The notes under the pieces were generated by a model. It was not told the origin of the DNA and did no database searches. It saw only the letters and a list, made by a program, of their open reading frames with translations. Made by a program: the position numbers and the translations under genes. DNA of 64,000 nt, from contig NZ_JBHTMY010000004.1 of the NCBI RefSeq assembly GCF_042679565.1, positions 1 through 64,000 on the forward strand, written 5' to 3'. Source of the DNA: Namhaeicola litoreus (lineage in GTDB: Bacteria; Bacteroidota; Bacteroidia; Flavobacteriales; Flavobacteriaceae). Shown here piece after piece: positions 50,714 to 60,474 of this stretch (its first letter is position 1; every line of letters begins with the position of its first letter).

Positions 50714-52027
50714 ATGTTGCTTGTATATACACATAAAATTACACCCAGACTTACTTATATTTTCAAGCATATTTTTACCAGAATTTTAAATGTTCAAGTA
50801 AATTTTACCTTAAAAATTGAAGATTTTATAGCGCATGAAGGACTTAAAATGTCTTATGGACGACAACAATTAGGGAATGAGTTTTTTGTCCGTTCGACAG
50901 ATCTTTTGTTTGATCAAGGAATTGATTATTGGGATCCACAAATAACAGAATGGGAGGAGATCCCTATTTTCTTTCAGGTGTCAGCACCTTCTATGATGCC
51001 TTTTGATATATTTTCAGCGAGTTTTTATTTATTGAGTAGGTATGAAGAGTATTTACCGCATGTAAAAGATGAGTTCGAGCGTTTTCCGGCATCAGAAAGT
51101 TTTGCTTACCAGCAAAAATTTTTACACAAACCCATTATTGATATTTGGTCATATAAACTAAGGGATCTATTACAGAAAAGGTTTCCTGATTTTGTTTTTG
51201 AGAAAAGAGAATTTAAACTTATTTCCACTATTGATGTAGATATGGCCTATTGCTATAGACATAAAGGTTTTATTAGAAATTTGGGAGGCCTTTTAAAGGA
51301 TTTGGCCCAATTGCAGTTTCAAAAAATAGTTGAGAGATTATTAATTGTCTTTAATTTGAGAAAAGATCCCTATGATATTTACGAAGATCTAATTGAACTG
51401 CATAAAAAGTATGACATTGAACTAATATTTTTCTTTTTACTGAGCAATTACACCTCATTCGATAAAAATATTTCTGTGAATAACAGCCGGTTTAAACTAT
51501 TGATAAAAGATCTGGCGGATTATGTTTCTATTGGTTTGCATCCCTCTTATTTTTCTATGAAAGATGAACAAAAAATAAAAGAAGAAAAGAAACGCTTAGA
51601 CAATATTTTGAACTATCCTGTAAAAAAATCACGACATCATTATTTGCGTATCGAGTTGCCGGAAACGTATCAATATTTATTGGATTTAGAGATAAATGAA
51701 GATTACACCATGGGTTTTGCAAAGCATTATGGTTTTAGGGCGGGAACTTGTACGCCATTTTATTTTTATGATTTGGACTTTGAAATTCAGACTCCGTTGA
51801 AAATTTTCCCATTTGCAGTGATGGATGGTACACTCAAGGATTATTTAAATTACACTACAAAAAGATCTTTTGACACGATGAGTAAGTTATTGGATGAAGT
51901 CAAAAAAGTTGATGGAACAATGATTACTATTTTTCACAACGAATCGCTGAGTGGAACAGGTAGGTGGAAAGGTTGGAACAAAAAGTTTGAAGAGTTTTTA
52001 GCGAAAGCGAATGGGGAGAAAGAATGA
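50714..52027 (+). CDS. Polysaccharide-deacetylase-like protein
   Basis: A 437-residue protein. A Bacteroidota-specific N-terminal domain (about 1-170: MLLVYTHKITPRLTYIFKHI...) precedes a NodB-like deacetylase domain with the metal Asp pair in STIDVDMAY, His in IGLHPSYFS and the FRAGTCTPF motif. Such proteins remove acetyl groups from cell-surface glycans. The ATG at 50714 is preferred to TTG 50693. It overlaps the next gene by 17 nt and is probably co-translated with it. Confidence 0.8.
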   Translation: MLLVYTHKITPRLTYIFKHIFTRILNVQVNFTLKIEDFIAHEGLKMSYGRQQLGNEFFVRSTDLLFDQGIDYWDPQITEWEEIPIFFQVSAPSMMPFDIFSASFYLLSRYEEYLPHVKDEFERFPASESFAYQQKFLHKPIIDIWSYKLRDLLQKRFPDFVFEKREFKLISTIDVDMAYCYRHKGFIRNLGGLLKDLAQLQFQKIVERLLIVFNLRKDPYDIYEDLIELHKKYDIELIFFFLLSNYTSFDKNISVNNSRFKLLIKDLADYVSIGLHPSYFSMKDEQKIKEEKKRLDNILNYPVKKSRHHYLRIELPETYQYLLDLEINEDYTMGFAKHYGFRAGTCTPFYFYDLDFEIQTPLKIFPFAVMDGTLKDYLNYTTKRSFDTMSKLLDEVKKVDGTMITIFHNESLSGTGRWKGWNKKFEEFLAKANGEKE

Positions 52028-52949
52028 GGAAATACAAATCAATTTTGTTGCCAGAAATGAGTTAGATACGGTAAAATATGATGCTTGTATTTTTGACGCT
52101 CAAAATTCGCTGATTTATGGTTTTAGCTGGTACCTGGATGTGGTCTGTGAAGAATGGGGCTGTTTGGTTTTAAATAATTATGAAGCGGTTTTGCCTTTAC
52201 CACTGCACAAGAAATTTGGCATCACCTATGTTTTTTTACCTCCCTGGGTGCAACAATTGGGTATTTTTTATCGAAATTCAATTACTCATAAAATCTTTCA
52301 AATTTTTGTAAAACAATTAACTGGACACTTTCTTTTTGTCGATGTATTTTTCAATGCACAGAACAAATTTATATTAGAAGATTCTATTCAAAGAAAGAAT
52401 TTTATCAAGTTTATAAATAAGGATGAGTACTTTATAAGGAGTTATTCAAAAGGTAGAAAAAGTGCAGTAAATCAGGGTGCAAAAAATGGTCTTAATTGCA
52501 CTAAGATGGAAGAATGTAAAGACTTAATTGAACTTCATCAAAAATATTACCATAAAGATCAGTTGCGATCTGAACTTGATTTGAGAAAATTGAGAAAATT
52601 AGTTGAGGTTTTGAAAAAAAAACAAATGGTTGATCAATGGGGAGTTTTTGACGAGAATAGTCATCTATTGGGAGGAGCAATATTTATCAAACACCAAAAT
52701 CGTGTAACCTACTTGTTTTCAGTTCAAAGTGTGGAGGGAAGAGAAAAGCAAGCGCTATCTTTTCTCATAGATTTTGCATTGCATTTTTACAGTCGGCAAT
52801 TTGAAATTTTTGACTTTGAAGGTTCGATGAACCAAAATATCGCCACATTTTTTAAGAGTTTTGGGGTAGAAGAGGAGATCTATTTTCATTACCAATCTTC
52901 ACTTACCCGACTTTTTCAAAAAATAGTAAACGCAAAACATAGAAAGTAA
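52011..52949 (+). CDS. FemAB/GNAT-like acyltransferase-type protein
   Basis: A 312-residue protein with the two-lobed layout of FemAB-like (GNAT-fold) proteins: an N-terminal lobe with FSWYLDVVCEEWG and LPPWVQQLGIFY, and a C-terminal lobe with YSKGRKSAVNQGAKNG, ELHQKYYHKDQLRS and LLGGAIFIKH. Relatives in Bacteroidota lie in exopolysaccharide loci. Role unproven: perhaps acyl or aminoacyl transfer to a surface glycan or peptide. Its 3' end overlaps the convergent flippase gene by 51 nt. Confidence 0.65.
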   Translation: MGRKNEEIQINFVARNELDTVKYDACIFDAQNSLIYGFSWYLDVVCEEWGCLVLNNYEAVLPLPLHKKFGITYVFLPPWVQQLGIFYRNSITHKIFQIFVKQLTGHFLFVDVFFNAQNKFILEDSIQRKNFIKFINKDEYFIRSYSKGRKSAVNQGAKNGLNCTKMEECKDLIELHQKYYHKDQLRSELDLRKLRKLVEVLKKKQMVDQWGVFDENSHLLGGAIFIKHQNRVTYLFSVQSVEGREKQALSFLIDFALHFYSRQFEIFDFEGSMNQNIATFFKSFGVEEEIYFHYQSSLTRLFQKIVNAKHRK

Positions 52950-54152
52950 GGAGCTTATCCACATGGTAAGGCATGATGTAATTGCCGCACCCAAAATTCC
53001 TTGTGTAGGAATAAAATACAGATTTAATAAAAGGTTGATGACTACTGAAAAACTGGCAATCCAAAAATTAATTCGCGCTTTGCCAAAGGCTGAAAGTAAA
53101 TTTCCAAATAAAATTCTCAACAATATGACTGCGGTTACGCCAAAAAGCAGGAACAGATAAACTTTTTTATAAGGAAGAAAATCTCGCCCTAAAAACTTCA
53201 AAATATCCTCAATAAAAATAAAATGAATCGTCCAGATTCCTAATAGGATTATAATTAATAATGAAATATATTGCTTGATGTACTGAGAAATATACCGACT
53301 ATTTTTTATATGAGTGGTTAATGAAACAAAATCTGTCATCAAAAAAGCATTTGGCAACAACACCAAACTAAGAGGAATGAGGCTTAAATACTTGTAGAAT
53401 GTTACCTGAGCTGGATCTTTCAATAAATAACCAATCAAGAATATATCGGCTATAGCGAGTAGTTGAGTGACTGAATTTGATAGTCCTGTAAAGACGCTAT
53501 ATTTCCAAAAATCGATTCCTAATAATTTATTTCCTGAAGTGGAAGTTTGAATTATGTTTTTAGGAAAATAGACCAAGGTAGCCAACATGGGTGTTAGGAC
53601 GAGCGTGCTTAGATAACCCCAAATCCCGAAAAAATAACAGGTGATAAAAACAGCTGGAAGTAAAATGAGGGCATTAGTTATTTCGATTTTTGCATAGATC
53701 TCGTTTTTTCCGATAATTCGGTAATATGTTTTTATGGCTTCTAAAAAAAACAAAGTGAGAATGAGGAATGAAAGGCCCAGAAGATAAAACTGGGACCCTG
53801 GCATTTTTATGGTTAAAAAACGACTCATTACGATGATGCTACCCATTAATATCGTGGAAAATATGAATCCCTTTATTAGAACCTCACGTAACAGATTTTG
53901 TCGAGAATCACTAGTTTCTTGAAATGAACCAAATCGCAACAAGCCATGTGTTGCACCAAGTCCCGATATGGGTACAAAAAACAAGATGATATTCAAGGCA
54001 AAAAGTAGATAGCCCAAATCGTCTTGAGGTAACAGTTTTAAGGCTATCCAGGAACTAAAAAAGATAAATAATTTACCAATGATCATAGATGAGAAAACCC
54101 ATCCACCTTTACGTGATAAAAAGTTTTTGATATAGGTTTTTATGCTATCCAT
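52899..54152 (-). CDS. Oligosaccharide/lipopolysaccharide flippase
   Basis: A 417-residue protein with about twelve transmembrane helices of the Wzx/MATE-like polysaccharide exporter superfamily (e.g. GLGATHGLLRFGSF near residue 60 and the FLIGYLLKDPAQVTFYKY region). It would move undecaprenyl-linked oligosaccharides across the inner membrane. It starts 8 nt inside the end of the upstream glycosyltransferase gene, so the two are coupled. Confidence 0.83.
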   Translation of the reverse strand: MDSIKTYIKNFLSRKGGWVFSSMIIGKLFIFFSSWIALKLLPQDDLGYLLFALNIILFFVPISGLGATHGLLRFGSFQETSDSRQNLLREVLIKGFIFSTILMGSIIVMSRFLTIKMPGSQFYLLGLSFLILTLFFLEAIKTYYRIIGKNEIYAKIEITNALILLPAVFITCYFFGIWGYLSTLVLTPMLATLVYFPKNIIQTSTSGNKLLGIDFWKYSVFTGLSNSVTQLLAIADIFLIGYLLKDPAQVTFYKYLSLIPLSLVLLPNAFLMTDFVSLTTHIKNSRYISQYIKQYISLLIIILLGIWTIHFIFIEDILKFLGRDFLPYKKVYLFLLFGVTAVILLRILFGNLLSAFGKARINFWIASFSVVINLLLNLYFIPTQGILGAAITSCLTMWISSLLSMFCVYYFLKKSGK

Positions 54153-55275
54153 TTTTCACTAAGTTCAAATAGACTTCGGTAAACTTACTTGCGATTACCT
54201 CCTTAGAAAAATATTTTTTAGCATAGGAATGCATGATTTGTTTGTTTGTAGCACCTTTATTAATTTGGGCTTTAATCGCATTAAACAGTTCGATTTCATT
54301 ATTCGCCTCTACCAAAATACCAAAATCAGCAGGAAAAAATTCGCAAATTCCACCCACTTTAGTGCTCACAACCGGTAATCCGCAGGCAAATGACTCGAGG
54401 ATGACACAGGGTAAATTTTCATAGTTACTAAATAAAAGTAAAAGATCAGACTGCTGCATAAACTCGGCTACCTTGTTATGATCGACCTGAGGAATAAAGG
54501 TAATATGGTGTTGCAGGCCTAATTCATCCACTTTTATATAAAATTCGTTGCCTTCACCGCCCAACATGGTAAGATGAAAATTTATATTATCTGATAGAAG
54601 TTTTTGCGCCACATTGAGAATACCACTAATATTTTTATGAGCATCATTTAAACTAGAGACATGTAAAATCTGAAAAACAGTATTTTGATGATTTCGGGGT
54701 GTAAATACAGCTGTATCAACTACATTTGGGATAGTATAGAATTTGTTTTGAACACCCAGTTTTCTCATACCCTGAGCCAGATGCTCAGAGACAGTGAGAA
54801 TTCCATCGGCGTAATTACCCACTAATTTTAATGATAATTTTTCAATGCCACATATTTTAATCAGGTTTGGATAGGCATATCCTGTAAAATGCTCCATTAA
54901 TAGTAAAGGTTTTTTTCTAAATGCTTTCGTGATTAAAGCAAAAATGCCAATAGGGTGAATCCGGTTGACCTGAATCAAATCATAAGGAGCTAATCTATTC
55001 AATTGCTCAACATAAGCCTTATAAAACAGTAGAATTTTCTGTAATAAAAATTTTGTTTCTGGAAGATAGACAATGATGGTTCTCACATGGTTTAAAATTT
55101 CCTCAGAAACATATTTTTTACCTAGATTTTTATCTGTTACAAAATGAAGACTTGTTACTTCATGTTTTAAAGCCACTGCATTGGCATGGCGTTGAATAAA
55201 ATCTCCGTTATATGGAAATATTTTTGAGGGAAACCAACTGTTTAAGAATAATATGTGTAGTTTTTTTTTCTTCAA
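54145..55275 (-). CDS. Glycosyltransferase family 4
   Basis: A 376-residue GT-B enzyme. The C-terminal donor-binding half has SSLNDAHKNISGIL, the acidic E-x7-E signature (LESFACGLPVVSTKVGGICEF) and an N-terminal FLNSWFPSKIFPYNGDFIQRH acceptor domain. It would transfer a sugar from a nucleotide donor to a growing glycan. Together with the adjacent flippase it indicates a small surface-polysaccharide locus. Confidence 0.9.
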   Translation of the reverse strand: MKKKKLHILFLNSWFPSKIFPYNGDFIQRHANAVALKHEVTSLHFVTDKNLGKKYVSEEILNHVRTIIVYLPETKFLLQKILLFYKAYVEQLNRLAPYDLIQVNRIHPIGIFALITKAFRKKPLLLMEHFTGYAYPNLIKICGIEKLSLKLVGNYADGILTVSEHLAQGMRKLGVQNKFYTIPNVVDTAVFTPRNHQNTVFQILHVSSLNDAHKNISGILNVAQKLLSDNINFHLTMLGGEGNEFYIKVDELGLQHHITFIPQVDHNKVAEFMQQSDLLLLFSNYENLPCVILESFACGLPVVSTKVGGICEFFPADFGILVEANNEIELFNAIKAQINKGATNKQIMHSYAKKYFSKEVIASKFTEVYLNLVKNG

Positions 55276-55332
55276 AATCTAAGTCCTACTTTAGTGCACC
55301 AAAGTAAGACACTTTTTGATAAATAAGAACCG

Positions 55333-56013
55333 ATGAAAATAAAACATATATTTTTTGATTTAGATCATACGCTTTGGGATTTCGAAAAAAATTCAAGATT
55401 GACTTTTGAAAAGGTATTTCAAAAACACGCGATAGGGGTAAAGGTTCATGATTTTAACGAGATTTACCATCCGATAAATGAAAGGTATTGGAAGCTTTAT
55501 CGCGAAGAAAAAGTGTCTAAAGCTGAATTGAGGTATGGTCGATTAAAGGAAAGTTTTGACCTTTTGAGCTATGCTGTGTCTGATGAATTGATTGACATTT
55601 TAGCTGTTGATTACATAGAACATCTGGCGGATTTTAACCATGTTTTTGAGCATACCTATGAGGTTTTAGCTTATTTGGTAGAACGATACGAACTACACAT
55701 CATTACAAATGGATTTAATGAAATCCAGTACAGAAAAATGGAAAGTTCTAAATTGACCCCTTTTTTTAAACAAGTAATTACGAGTGAACAGGTAGGTGTG
55801 AAAAAGCCAAACCCTAAAATATTTCATTATGCTTTAGAAATGGCTAAAGCAAAACCGGAAGAAAGCATGATGTTGGGTGACAATGCAGAAGCAGATATAG
55901 AAGGCGCAAAAATGGTAGGGATGCAAGCCATCCATTGCAGATTAAACGGAGAAAAGAATATCAATGGCAACATTTCTGTTAAAAGTTTGATCGAATTGAA
56001 GAAGTTCTTATAA
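55333..56013 (+). CDS. YjjG-type HAD nucleotidase
   Basis: A 226-residue haloacid-dehalogenase phosphatase. Motifs: I HIFFDLDHTLWDFE (nucleophile Asp), II HIITNGFNEIQYRKM, III conserved Lys in GVKKPNPKIF and IV MLGDNAEADIEGAKMVG. YjjG-type enzymes remove phosphate from pyrimidine and non-canonical nucleotides. Start at 55333, 57 nt from the divergent glycosyltransferase gene. Confidence 0.9.
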   Translation: MKIKHIFFDLDHTLWDFEKNSRLTFEKVFQKHAIGVKVHDFNEIYHPINERYWKLYREEKVSKAELRYGRLKESFDLLSYAVSDELIDILAVDYIEHLADFNHVFEHTYEVLAYLVERYELHIITNGFNEIQYRKMESSKLTPFFKQVITSEQVGVKKPNPKIFHYALEMAKAKPEESMMLGDNAEADIEGAKMVGMQAIHCRLNGEKNINGNISVKSLIELKKFL

Positions 56014-56078
56014 ATCAATCGGAATAAGTTTTAAAAATATTGTTTATTTTTAGATTTTAAAACTGCTAAAATCCCCTG

Positions 56079-57533
56079 ATGCAGAAAAGTTTTTTATTTA
56101 TTTCTTGCCTAATATTTTCATACTTTGTTTCTGCGCAAAACAATCAAATTCTGTATGGATTTGACGGATTACCTCAAACTTTAAATTTGAATCCCGGAGC
56201 TGAGGTTCAGATGGAAAAGCATTTTGGAATTCCTTTACTATCAAATATTTACTTTCAGGTTGGAGTTTCAAACAGCGATTTTAATTACAACGCCATCAAT
56301 CAAGGACTGGAAGGTATAGATGGTAATTTGAGTAAACTTCGGAATATATTTAACCTAGGTTTAAGTAAAGATGATTTTTTTACCGGAAATGCGCAAATGG
56401 AATTGCTCAACTTGGGTTTTAGACTAAGAGATCCCGATTACTATTTGTCTTTTGGAATTACCACAGATTCAAAATTTTACGGAAAATATCCCAAAACAAC
56501 CATGGAGATGTTTTTTTATGGAGACGATGTAAACCAAGATGGTTTGCCGGATGTTGGTGTGGGAAGAGATCTGAGTGAATTGCTCGTGATAGGTGAATTA
56601 GTGAATGTATTTTATGTAGGGATCAATAAGAAAGTAAGCGAAAACTTTACAGTGGGTGCAAAAATCAAATTTCTTTCAGGCGCGATGGATGTCGATTTTA
56701 GAAATGTGGAAGGCAACTATAGTTTAGGAGAAGATGCTTTTGGCGATTATGAGCATAGGCTAAACGGTATAAATGCCGTGTTTAATTCCTATGGAACAGT
56801 GGATGAGAATTATGCATTCGTAGGAGATGATCCGTCTAAAATAGTGCAGGATTTGTTTTTTCTTGGTGGAAATTATGGGGTAGGAATTGATTTGGGTTTA
56901 TCCGGAAAATTTAGTGAGCATATGTTGTTTAGCGCTAGTTTGCTGGATTTGGATTATTTGAAATATTCTTCAGATGCCCAAAATTTTGAGGTGACTGAAG
57001 ACTTTGAAATTTCAGATGAAGCATTTACTCCTCCTTTTGAAGGTGAGCCGAGTTATTGGCTTAACCTTTATGATAAATACTATGAGAGTGGACAACTTCC
57101 TCTCCAAAAATTGAATAAAAGTTACCAGGTATACAGATCACCAAAATTATATACAGAAATCAAGCGCAGAAATATACTTACCAATTATAGACGAAATGGC
57201 AACTCTGTTTTTAGAAATGTGCGATCCATTTACAATTTCGATCAATATGAATTGTACGAAGAATTTGGTATTCAGACTTTTACAGAGTTTCACCCGGCAA
57301 GTGTTCAATGGGGTGTAACCGGTTTTTATGCAAGATCTTTAAATGAGTATATATCGGCCAAAGCTACCTATACCCTAGATAGTTTTTCCTACACGAATTT
57401 TGGCTTGGGAATTTCGACCCATTTCAATACCTTTAACTTTTTTGTGACTGCAGACAATTTAATAGGACTCTTCAATTACAAAGAAAGTAACTATCAATCA
57501 GTTCAAGTAGGTTTAAATATGATCATAAATTAA
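56079..57533 (+). CDS. DUF5723 outer-membrane protein
   Basis: A 484-residue protein with a signal peptide ending near YFVSAQ and a beta-rich body beginning LYGFDGLPQTLNLNPGAE, matching DUF5723. Alternating strands (VNVFYVGINKKVSENFTVGAKIKF, GLGISTHFNTFNFFV) indicate an outer-membrane barrel related to PorV/FadL-like proteins. An acidic DDVNQDGLPDVGVG calcium-like loop lies near residue 150. Function unknown. Two genes, 4 nt apart, form a pair with the next ORF. Confidence 0.8.
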   Translation: MQKSFLFISCLIFSYFVSAQNNQILYGFDGLPQTLNLNPGAEVQMEKHFGIPLLSNIYFQVGVSNSDFNYNAINQGLEGIDGNLSKLRNIFNLGLSKDDFFTGNAQMELLNLGFRLRDPDYYLSFGITTDSKFYGKYPKTTMEMFFYGDDVNQDGLPDVGVGRDLSELLVIGELVNVFYVGINKKVSENFTVGAKIKFLSGAMDVDFRNVEGNYSLGEDAFGDYEHRLNGINAVFNSYGTVDENYAFVGDDPSKIVQDLFFLGGNYGVGIDLGLSGKFSEHMLFSASLLDLDYLKYSSDAQNFEVTEDFEISDEAFTPPFEGEPSYWLNLYDKYYESGQLPLQKLNKSYQVYRSPKLYTEIKRRNILTNYRRNGNSVFRNVRSIYNFDQYELYEEFGIQTFTEFHPASVQWGVTGFYARSLNEYISAKATYTLDSFSYTNFGLGISTHFNTFNFFVTADNLIGLFNYKESNYQSVQVGLNMIIN

Positions 57534-57537
57534 AAAC

Positions 57538-58410
57538 ATGTCAAAAATTAAAATATTTCTAGTTTTTTTTATCTCCTATCTAAGTATGAACGCTCAGAGC
57601 GTTTTAGATGCTTACGAGTATATTATTGTACCAAGGACATTTGAAAGTTTAAAAGAAGAAGACAAATACCAAGTCAATTCTTTGGCTCAGTTTTTATTTG
57701 AAAAAGAAGGATTTAAAACTTTAAAAGAAGGGGAGGCGTTTCCCGGTGATCTTGCTCAAAACCCTTGTTCTGCCCTTCACTTGTCTATGTTAGACGATTC
57801 GAATTTATTTACAACGAAAGTTAAATTAAAGTTAGAAGACTGTCAACAACAGTTAGTTTTTGAATCAGGTGAGGGAAAAAGTAAGGAAAAGGACTATACA
57901 AAGAGTTATCATGAAGCTTTTCGCAATGCTTTTGAGTCTGTCCAAGAATTAGGTTATCAATATAATCCTACGCTTAAAAATACGCAATCTACTAGTTCTC
58001 AGCTTCCTGCTGTAGTGGCTGCGCCAACTGTTCTCGCTCAACCTGAGGAGGTATTGCAGCCCCAAGCCCCATTGCAACCTGAAGTAGTTGTGACGGCTAT
58101 ACCAGAGGAAGAAGAAAAAGTAGCGTCGTTTGCACATACCTATGCCAATGACAATGTCTCTTTTATGCTTATTCCTAAAAGTAATGGCTACCAGGCATAT
58201 ATCACAGAGAGTAAAGTTGATGGATTAAAACCTGGCGAGGTCATTGGAGATTTTCAACAAACTTCTTTACCTAATGTTTTTCGTGTGAATTGGAAAAATC
58301 CTGAGGGGAAAATGGAATCGACTACCGGTTATTTTGATGAGTCAGGTAAGTTGAAAATTGACGTGAACAAAAACGGAAATATCGAAACAGTTGTTTTTAC
58401 CAAAAAATAA
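57538..58410 (+). CDS. Hypothetical secreted protein
   Basis: A 290-residue protein with a signal peptide (cleavage near MNAQ, residue 19), an N-terminal alpha/beta domain (about 20-140: YEYIIVPRTFESLKEEDKYQVNSLAQFLFEKEGFK), a Pro/Gln/Ala/Val-rich linker (about 150-195) and a C-terminal beta domain. It is paired with DUF5723 in an apparent operon. No family function can be given; a role at the envelope is likely. Confidence 0.65.
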   Translation: MSKIKIFLVFFISYLSMNAQSVLDAYEYIIVPRTFESLKEEDKYQVNSLAQFLFEKEGFKTLKEGEAFPGDLAQNPCSALHLSMLDDSNLFTTKVKLKLEDCQQQLVFESGEGKSKEKDYTKSYHEAFRNAFESVQELGYQYNPTLKNTQSTSSQLPAVVAAPTVLAQPEEVLQPQAPLQPEVVVTAIPEEEEKVASFAHTYANDNVSFMLIPKSNGYQAYITESKVDGLKPGEVIGDFQQTSLPNVFRVNWKNPEGKMESTTGYFDESGKLKIDVNKNGNIETVVFTKK

Positions 58411-58411
58411 T

Positions 58412-59686
58412 TCAATAACCATATTTATTTTTCCACAATTGTTTTAGAAAAGTTCTAAAACTGTTTTCGCGTGAATTATTTCCCGGTTCATAAAGTTTTG
58501 TGCCACTAATTTCATCCGGCAGGTATTCTTGTTCTGCAAAATTGTGCTCGTAATTATGGGCGTATTTATAATTTTTTCCGTAATCCAGGTCTTTCATTAA
58601 TTTGGTAGGAGCGTTGCGCAGATGAAGTGGAACAGAAAGATCACCTGTTTTTCTCACCAATTCTTGGGCTTTTCCTATGGCCTCATAAGAGGCGTTACTT
58701 TTGGGTGAATTGGCCAAATAAATAGCGCATTGGCTCAAGATTAATCTGGATTCGGGATATCCAATTTGGGCGACAGCCTGAAATGTATTATTGGCTAAAA
58801 TGAACGCTGTAGGATTGGCATTGCCAATATCCTCGGAGGCAAGAATCAACATTCTCCTTGCGATGAATTTTACATCTTCACCACCTTCAATCATGCGGGC
58901 TAACCAATAAACCGCGCCATTAGGATCGCTTCCGCGGATGGATTTAATAAAAGCGGATACGATGTCGTAATGTTGCTCACCACTTTTGTCGTAGCGAGCT
59001 ACATTCTTTTGCACTTTTTTTAATACTAGATCATTCGTGATTTCTATTTTTTCTGCTTCATCGCTTACCAATATTTCAAAGATGTTCAGTAGTTTTCTGG
59101 CATCACCCCCAGAAATTTGTATCAAGGCCTCGGTTTCTTTTAAGTTAATTTGCTTCTTTTTAATGAGTTCATCCGTGTTTATCGCCCTCAATAATATGGC
59201 ATTCAATGCCTCTTTGTCGAACGAATTTAAAATATAGACCTGACATCTCGAAAGTAGGGCAGGGATAACCTCAAAACTAGGGTTTTCTGTTGTGGCTCCA
59301 ATTAAAGTTACGATACCCTTTTCAACTGCACCTAGCAGAGAATCCTGTTGCGATTTACTAAAACGATGAATTTCATCTATGAATAAGATGGGGTTTTGTG
59401 TTGTAAAAATTCCCTCGTTTCTTTTTGCAGATTCAATAATTTCTCTTACTTCTTTTACGCCCGCTTGGATGGCACTAAGTTGATAAAAAGGTCTGTCAAA
59501 TTTATTGGCTATCAAATTTGCCAAAGTAGTTTTCCCTATTCCCGGTGGACCCCATAAAATCATTGAGGGTATTAAACCAGTATTCATTTGTTTGGATAAG
59601 ATGCCATTTTTCCCGATCAAATGATCCTGTCCTATATATTCTTCCAGGGTTTTGGGTCTAATTCTTTCTGCCAAAGGTGCATTCAT
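58412..59686 (-). CDS. rarA: Replication-associated recombination ATPase RarA (MgsA)
   Basis: A 424-residue AAA+ ATPase acting at stalled replication forks. Visible: Walker A WGPPGIGKTTLANLI (about 44), Walker B ILFIDEIHRFSKSQQ (about 100), sensor GATTENPSFE and arginine finger LLSRCQVY, then the tetramerisation domain (SAFIKSIRGSDPNGAVYWLARM) typical of RarA/WRNIP1. It ends 1 nt beyond the convergent upstream gene. Confidence 0.94.
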   Translation of the reverse strand: MNAPLAERIRPKTLEEYIGQDHLIGKNGILSKQMNTGLIPSMILWGPPGIGKTTLANLIANKFDRPFYQLSAIQAGVKEVREIIESAKRNEGIFTTQNPILFIDEIHRFSKSQQDSLLGAVEKGIVTLIGATTENPSFEVIPALLSRCQVYILNSFDKEALNAILLRAINTDELIKKKQINLKETEALIQISGGDARKLLNIFEILVSDEAEKIEITNDLVLKKVQKNVARYDKSGEQHYDIVSAFIKSIRGSDPNGAVYWLARMIEGGEDVKFIARRMLILASEDIGNANPTAFILANNTFQAVAQIGYPESRLILSQCAIYLANSPKSNASYEAIGKAQELVRKTGDLSVPLHLRNAPTKLMKDLDYGKNYKYAHNYEHNFAEQEYLPDEISGTKLYEPGNNSRENSFRTFLKQLWKNKYGY

Positions 59687-59725
59687 ATGGTAAAAATAGA
59701 TATTTTAACTGTAGTTTTGATCGTG

Positions 59726-59733
59726 TAATTTTG
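59726..59733 (+). promoter_or_regulatory. Possible -7 box TAATTTTG
   Basis: TAnnTTTG match 27 nt upstream of the rhomboid gene's ATG. The -33 element is not evident. Confidence 0.35.
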
Positions 59734-59760
59734 TTTAGTGTGTAATGATTTTAAAGAAGT

Positions 59761-60423
59761 ATGAGTACATTTAAATTTAGTCCGATGATATTGGCTGTGC
59801 CACTTTACTTCGTTCTTTTCCTATGGATCGTGTATTGGTTCGAGTTGAAATTTGGTGTCAGTTTTAATAAATATGGGATACTTCCTCGTGATTTTATGGG
59901 TTTAAGAGGAATTGTTTTTGGTCCTTTTATCCATAAAGATGTCAATCACTTGTACAATAATTCAGTGCCTCTTTTTTTATTTATGCTGAGTTTGTGGTTT
60001 TTTTACAGAGATGTGGCGCTCAAAATATTTATCTATGGAATGATTTGTCTGGGATTTTTAACCTGGCTTATTGGTCGAAAATCGTACCATATTGGAGCGA
60101 GTGGGGTTGTCTATATGCTCTTTAGTTTTATATTTTTTAGTGGTATTTTTAGAAAGTATTACCGGTTGATTGCGGTTTCTCTGGCCATAATATTTCTTTA
60201 TGGCAGCATGGTTTGGTATATTTTACCTATTGAAGAAAATGTCTCCTGGGAAGGTCATCTTTCGGGTTTTTTGGTAGGTTTGGTCTTTGCTTGGATTTTT
60301 AGAAATGAAGGTCCGCAAAGAAATCAATTTAGCTGGGAAATAGAAGAGGGGGAGGTAGAAGAAGGGGATGAGAGGTATTGGGAAATTGATCCTTCTAGTG
60401 AGAACTTTACGCCAAACAAATAA
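59761..60423 (+). CDS. Rhomboid family intramembrane serine protease
   Basis: A 220-residue protein with six hydrophobic segments. The catalytic Ser lies in HIGASGVVYML (about residue 118) and the His in SWEGHLSGFLVGLVFA (about 167), as in active rhomboids; the loop with HLYNNSVPLF provides the oxyanion Asn/His. The C-terminus (about 190-220) is strongly acidic. Rhomboids cleave transmembrane helices of substrate proteins; the target is unknown. Confidence 0.9.
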   Translation: MSTFKFSPMILAVPLYFVLFLWIVYWFELKFGVSFNKYGILPRDFMGLRGIVFGPFIHKDVNHLYNNSVPLFLFMLSLWFFYRDVALKIFIYGMICLGFLTWLIGRKSYHIGASGVVYMLFSFIFFSGIFRKYYRLIAVSLAIIFLYGSMVWYILPIEENVSWEGHLSGFLVGLVFAWIFRNEGPQRNQFSWEIEEGEVEEGDERYWEIDPSSENFTPNK

Positions 60424-60455
60424 AAAAAGCCATGGTAATTTTACCATGGCTTTTA
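60424..60455. terminator. Bidirectional terminator
   Basis: AAAGCCATGGTAA and TTACCATGGCTTT form a near-perfect 13-bp stem flanked by an A-run and a T-run, serving the rhomboid gene and the convergent susD. Confidence 0.9.
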
Positions 60456-60474
60456 TTTCAATGTAGGTTGGAAA

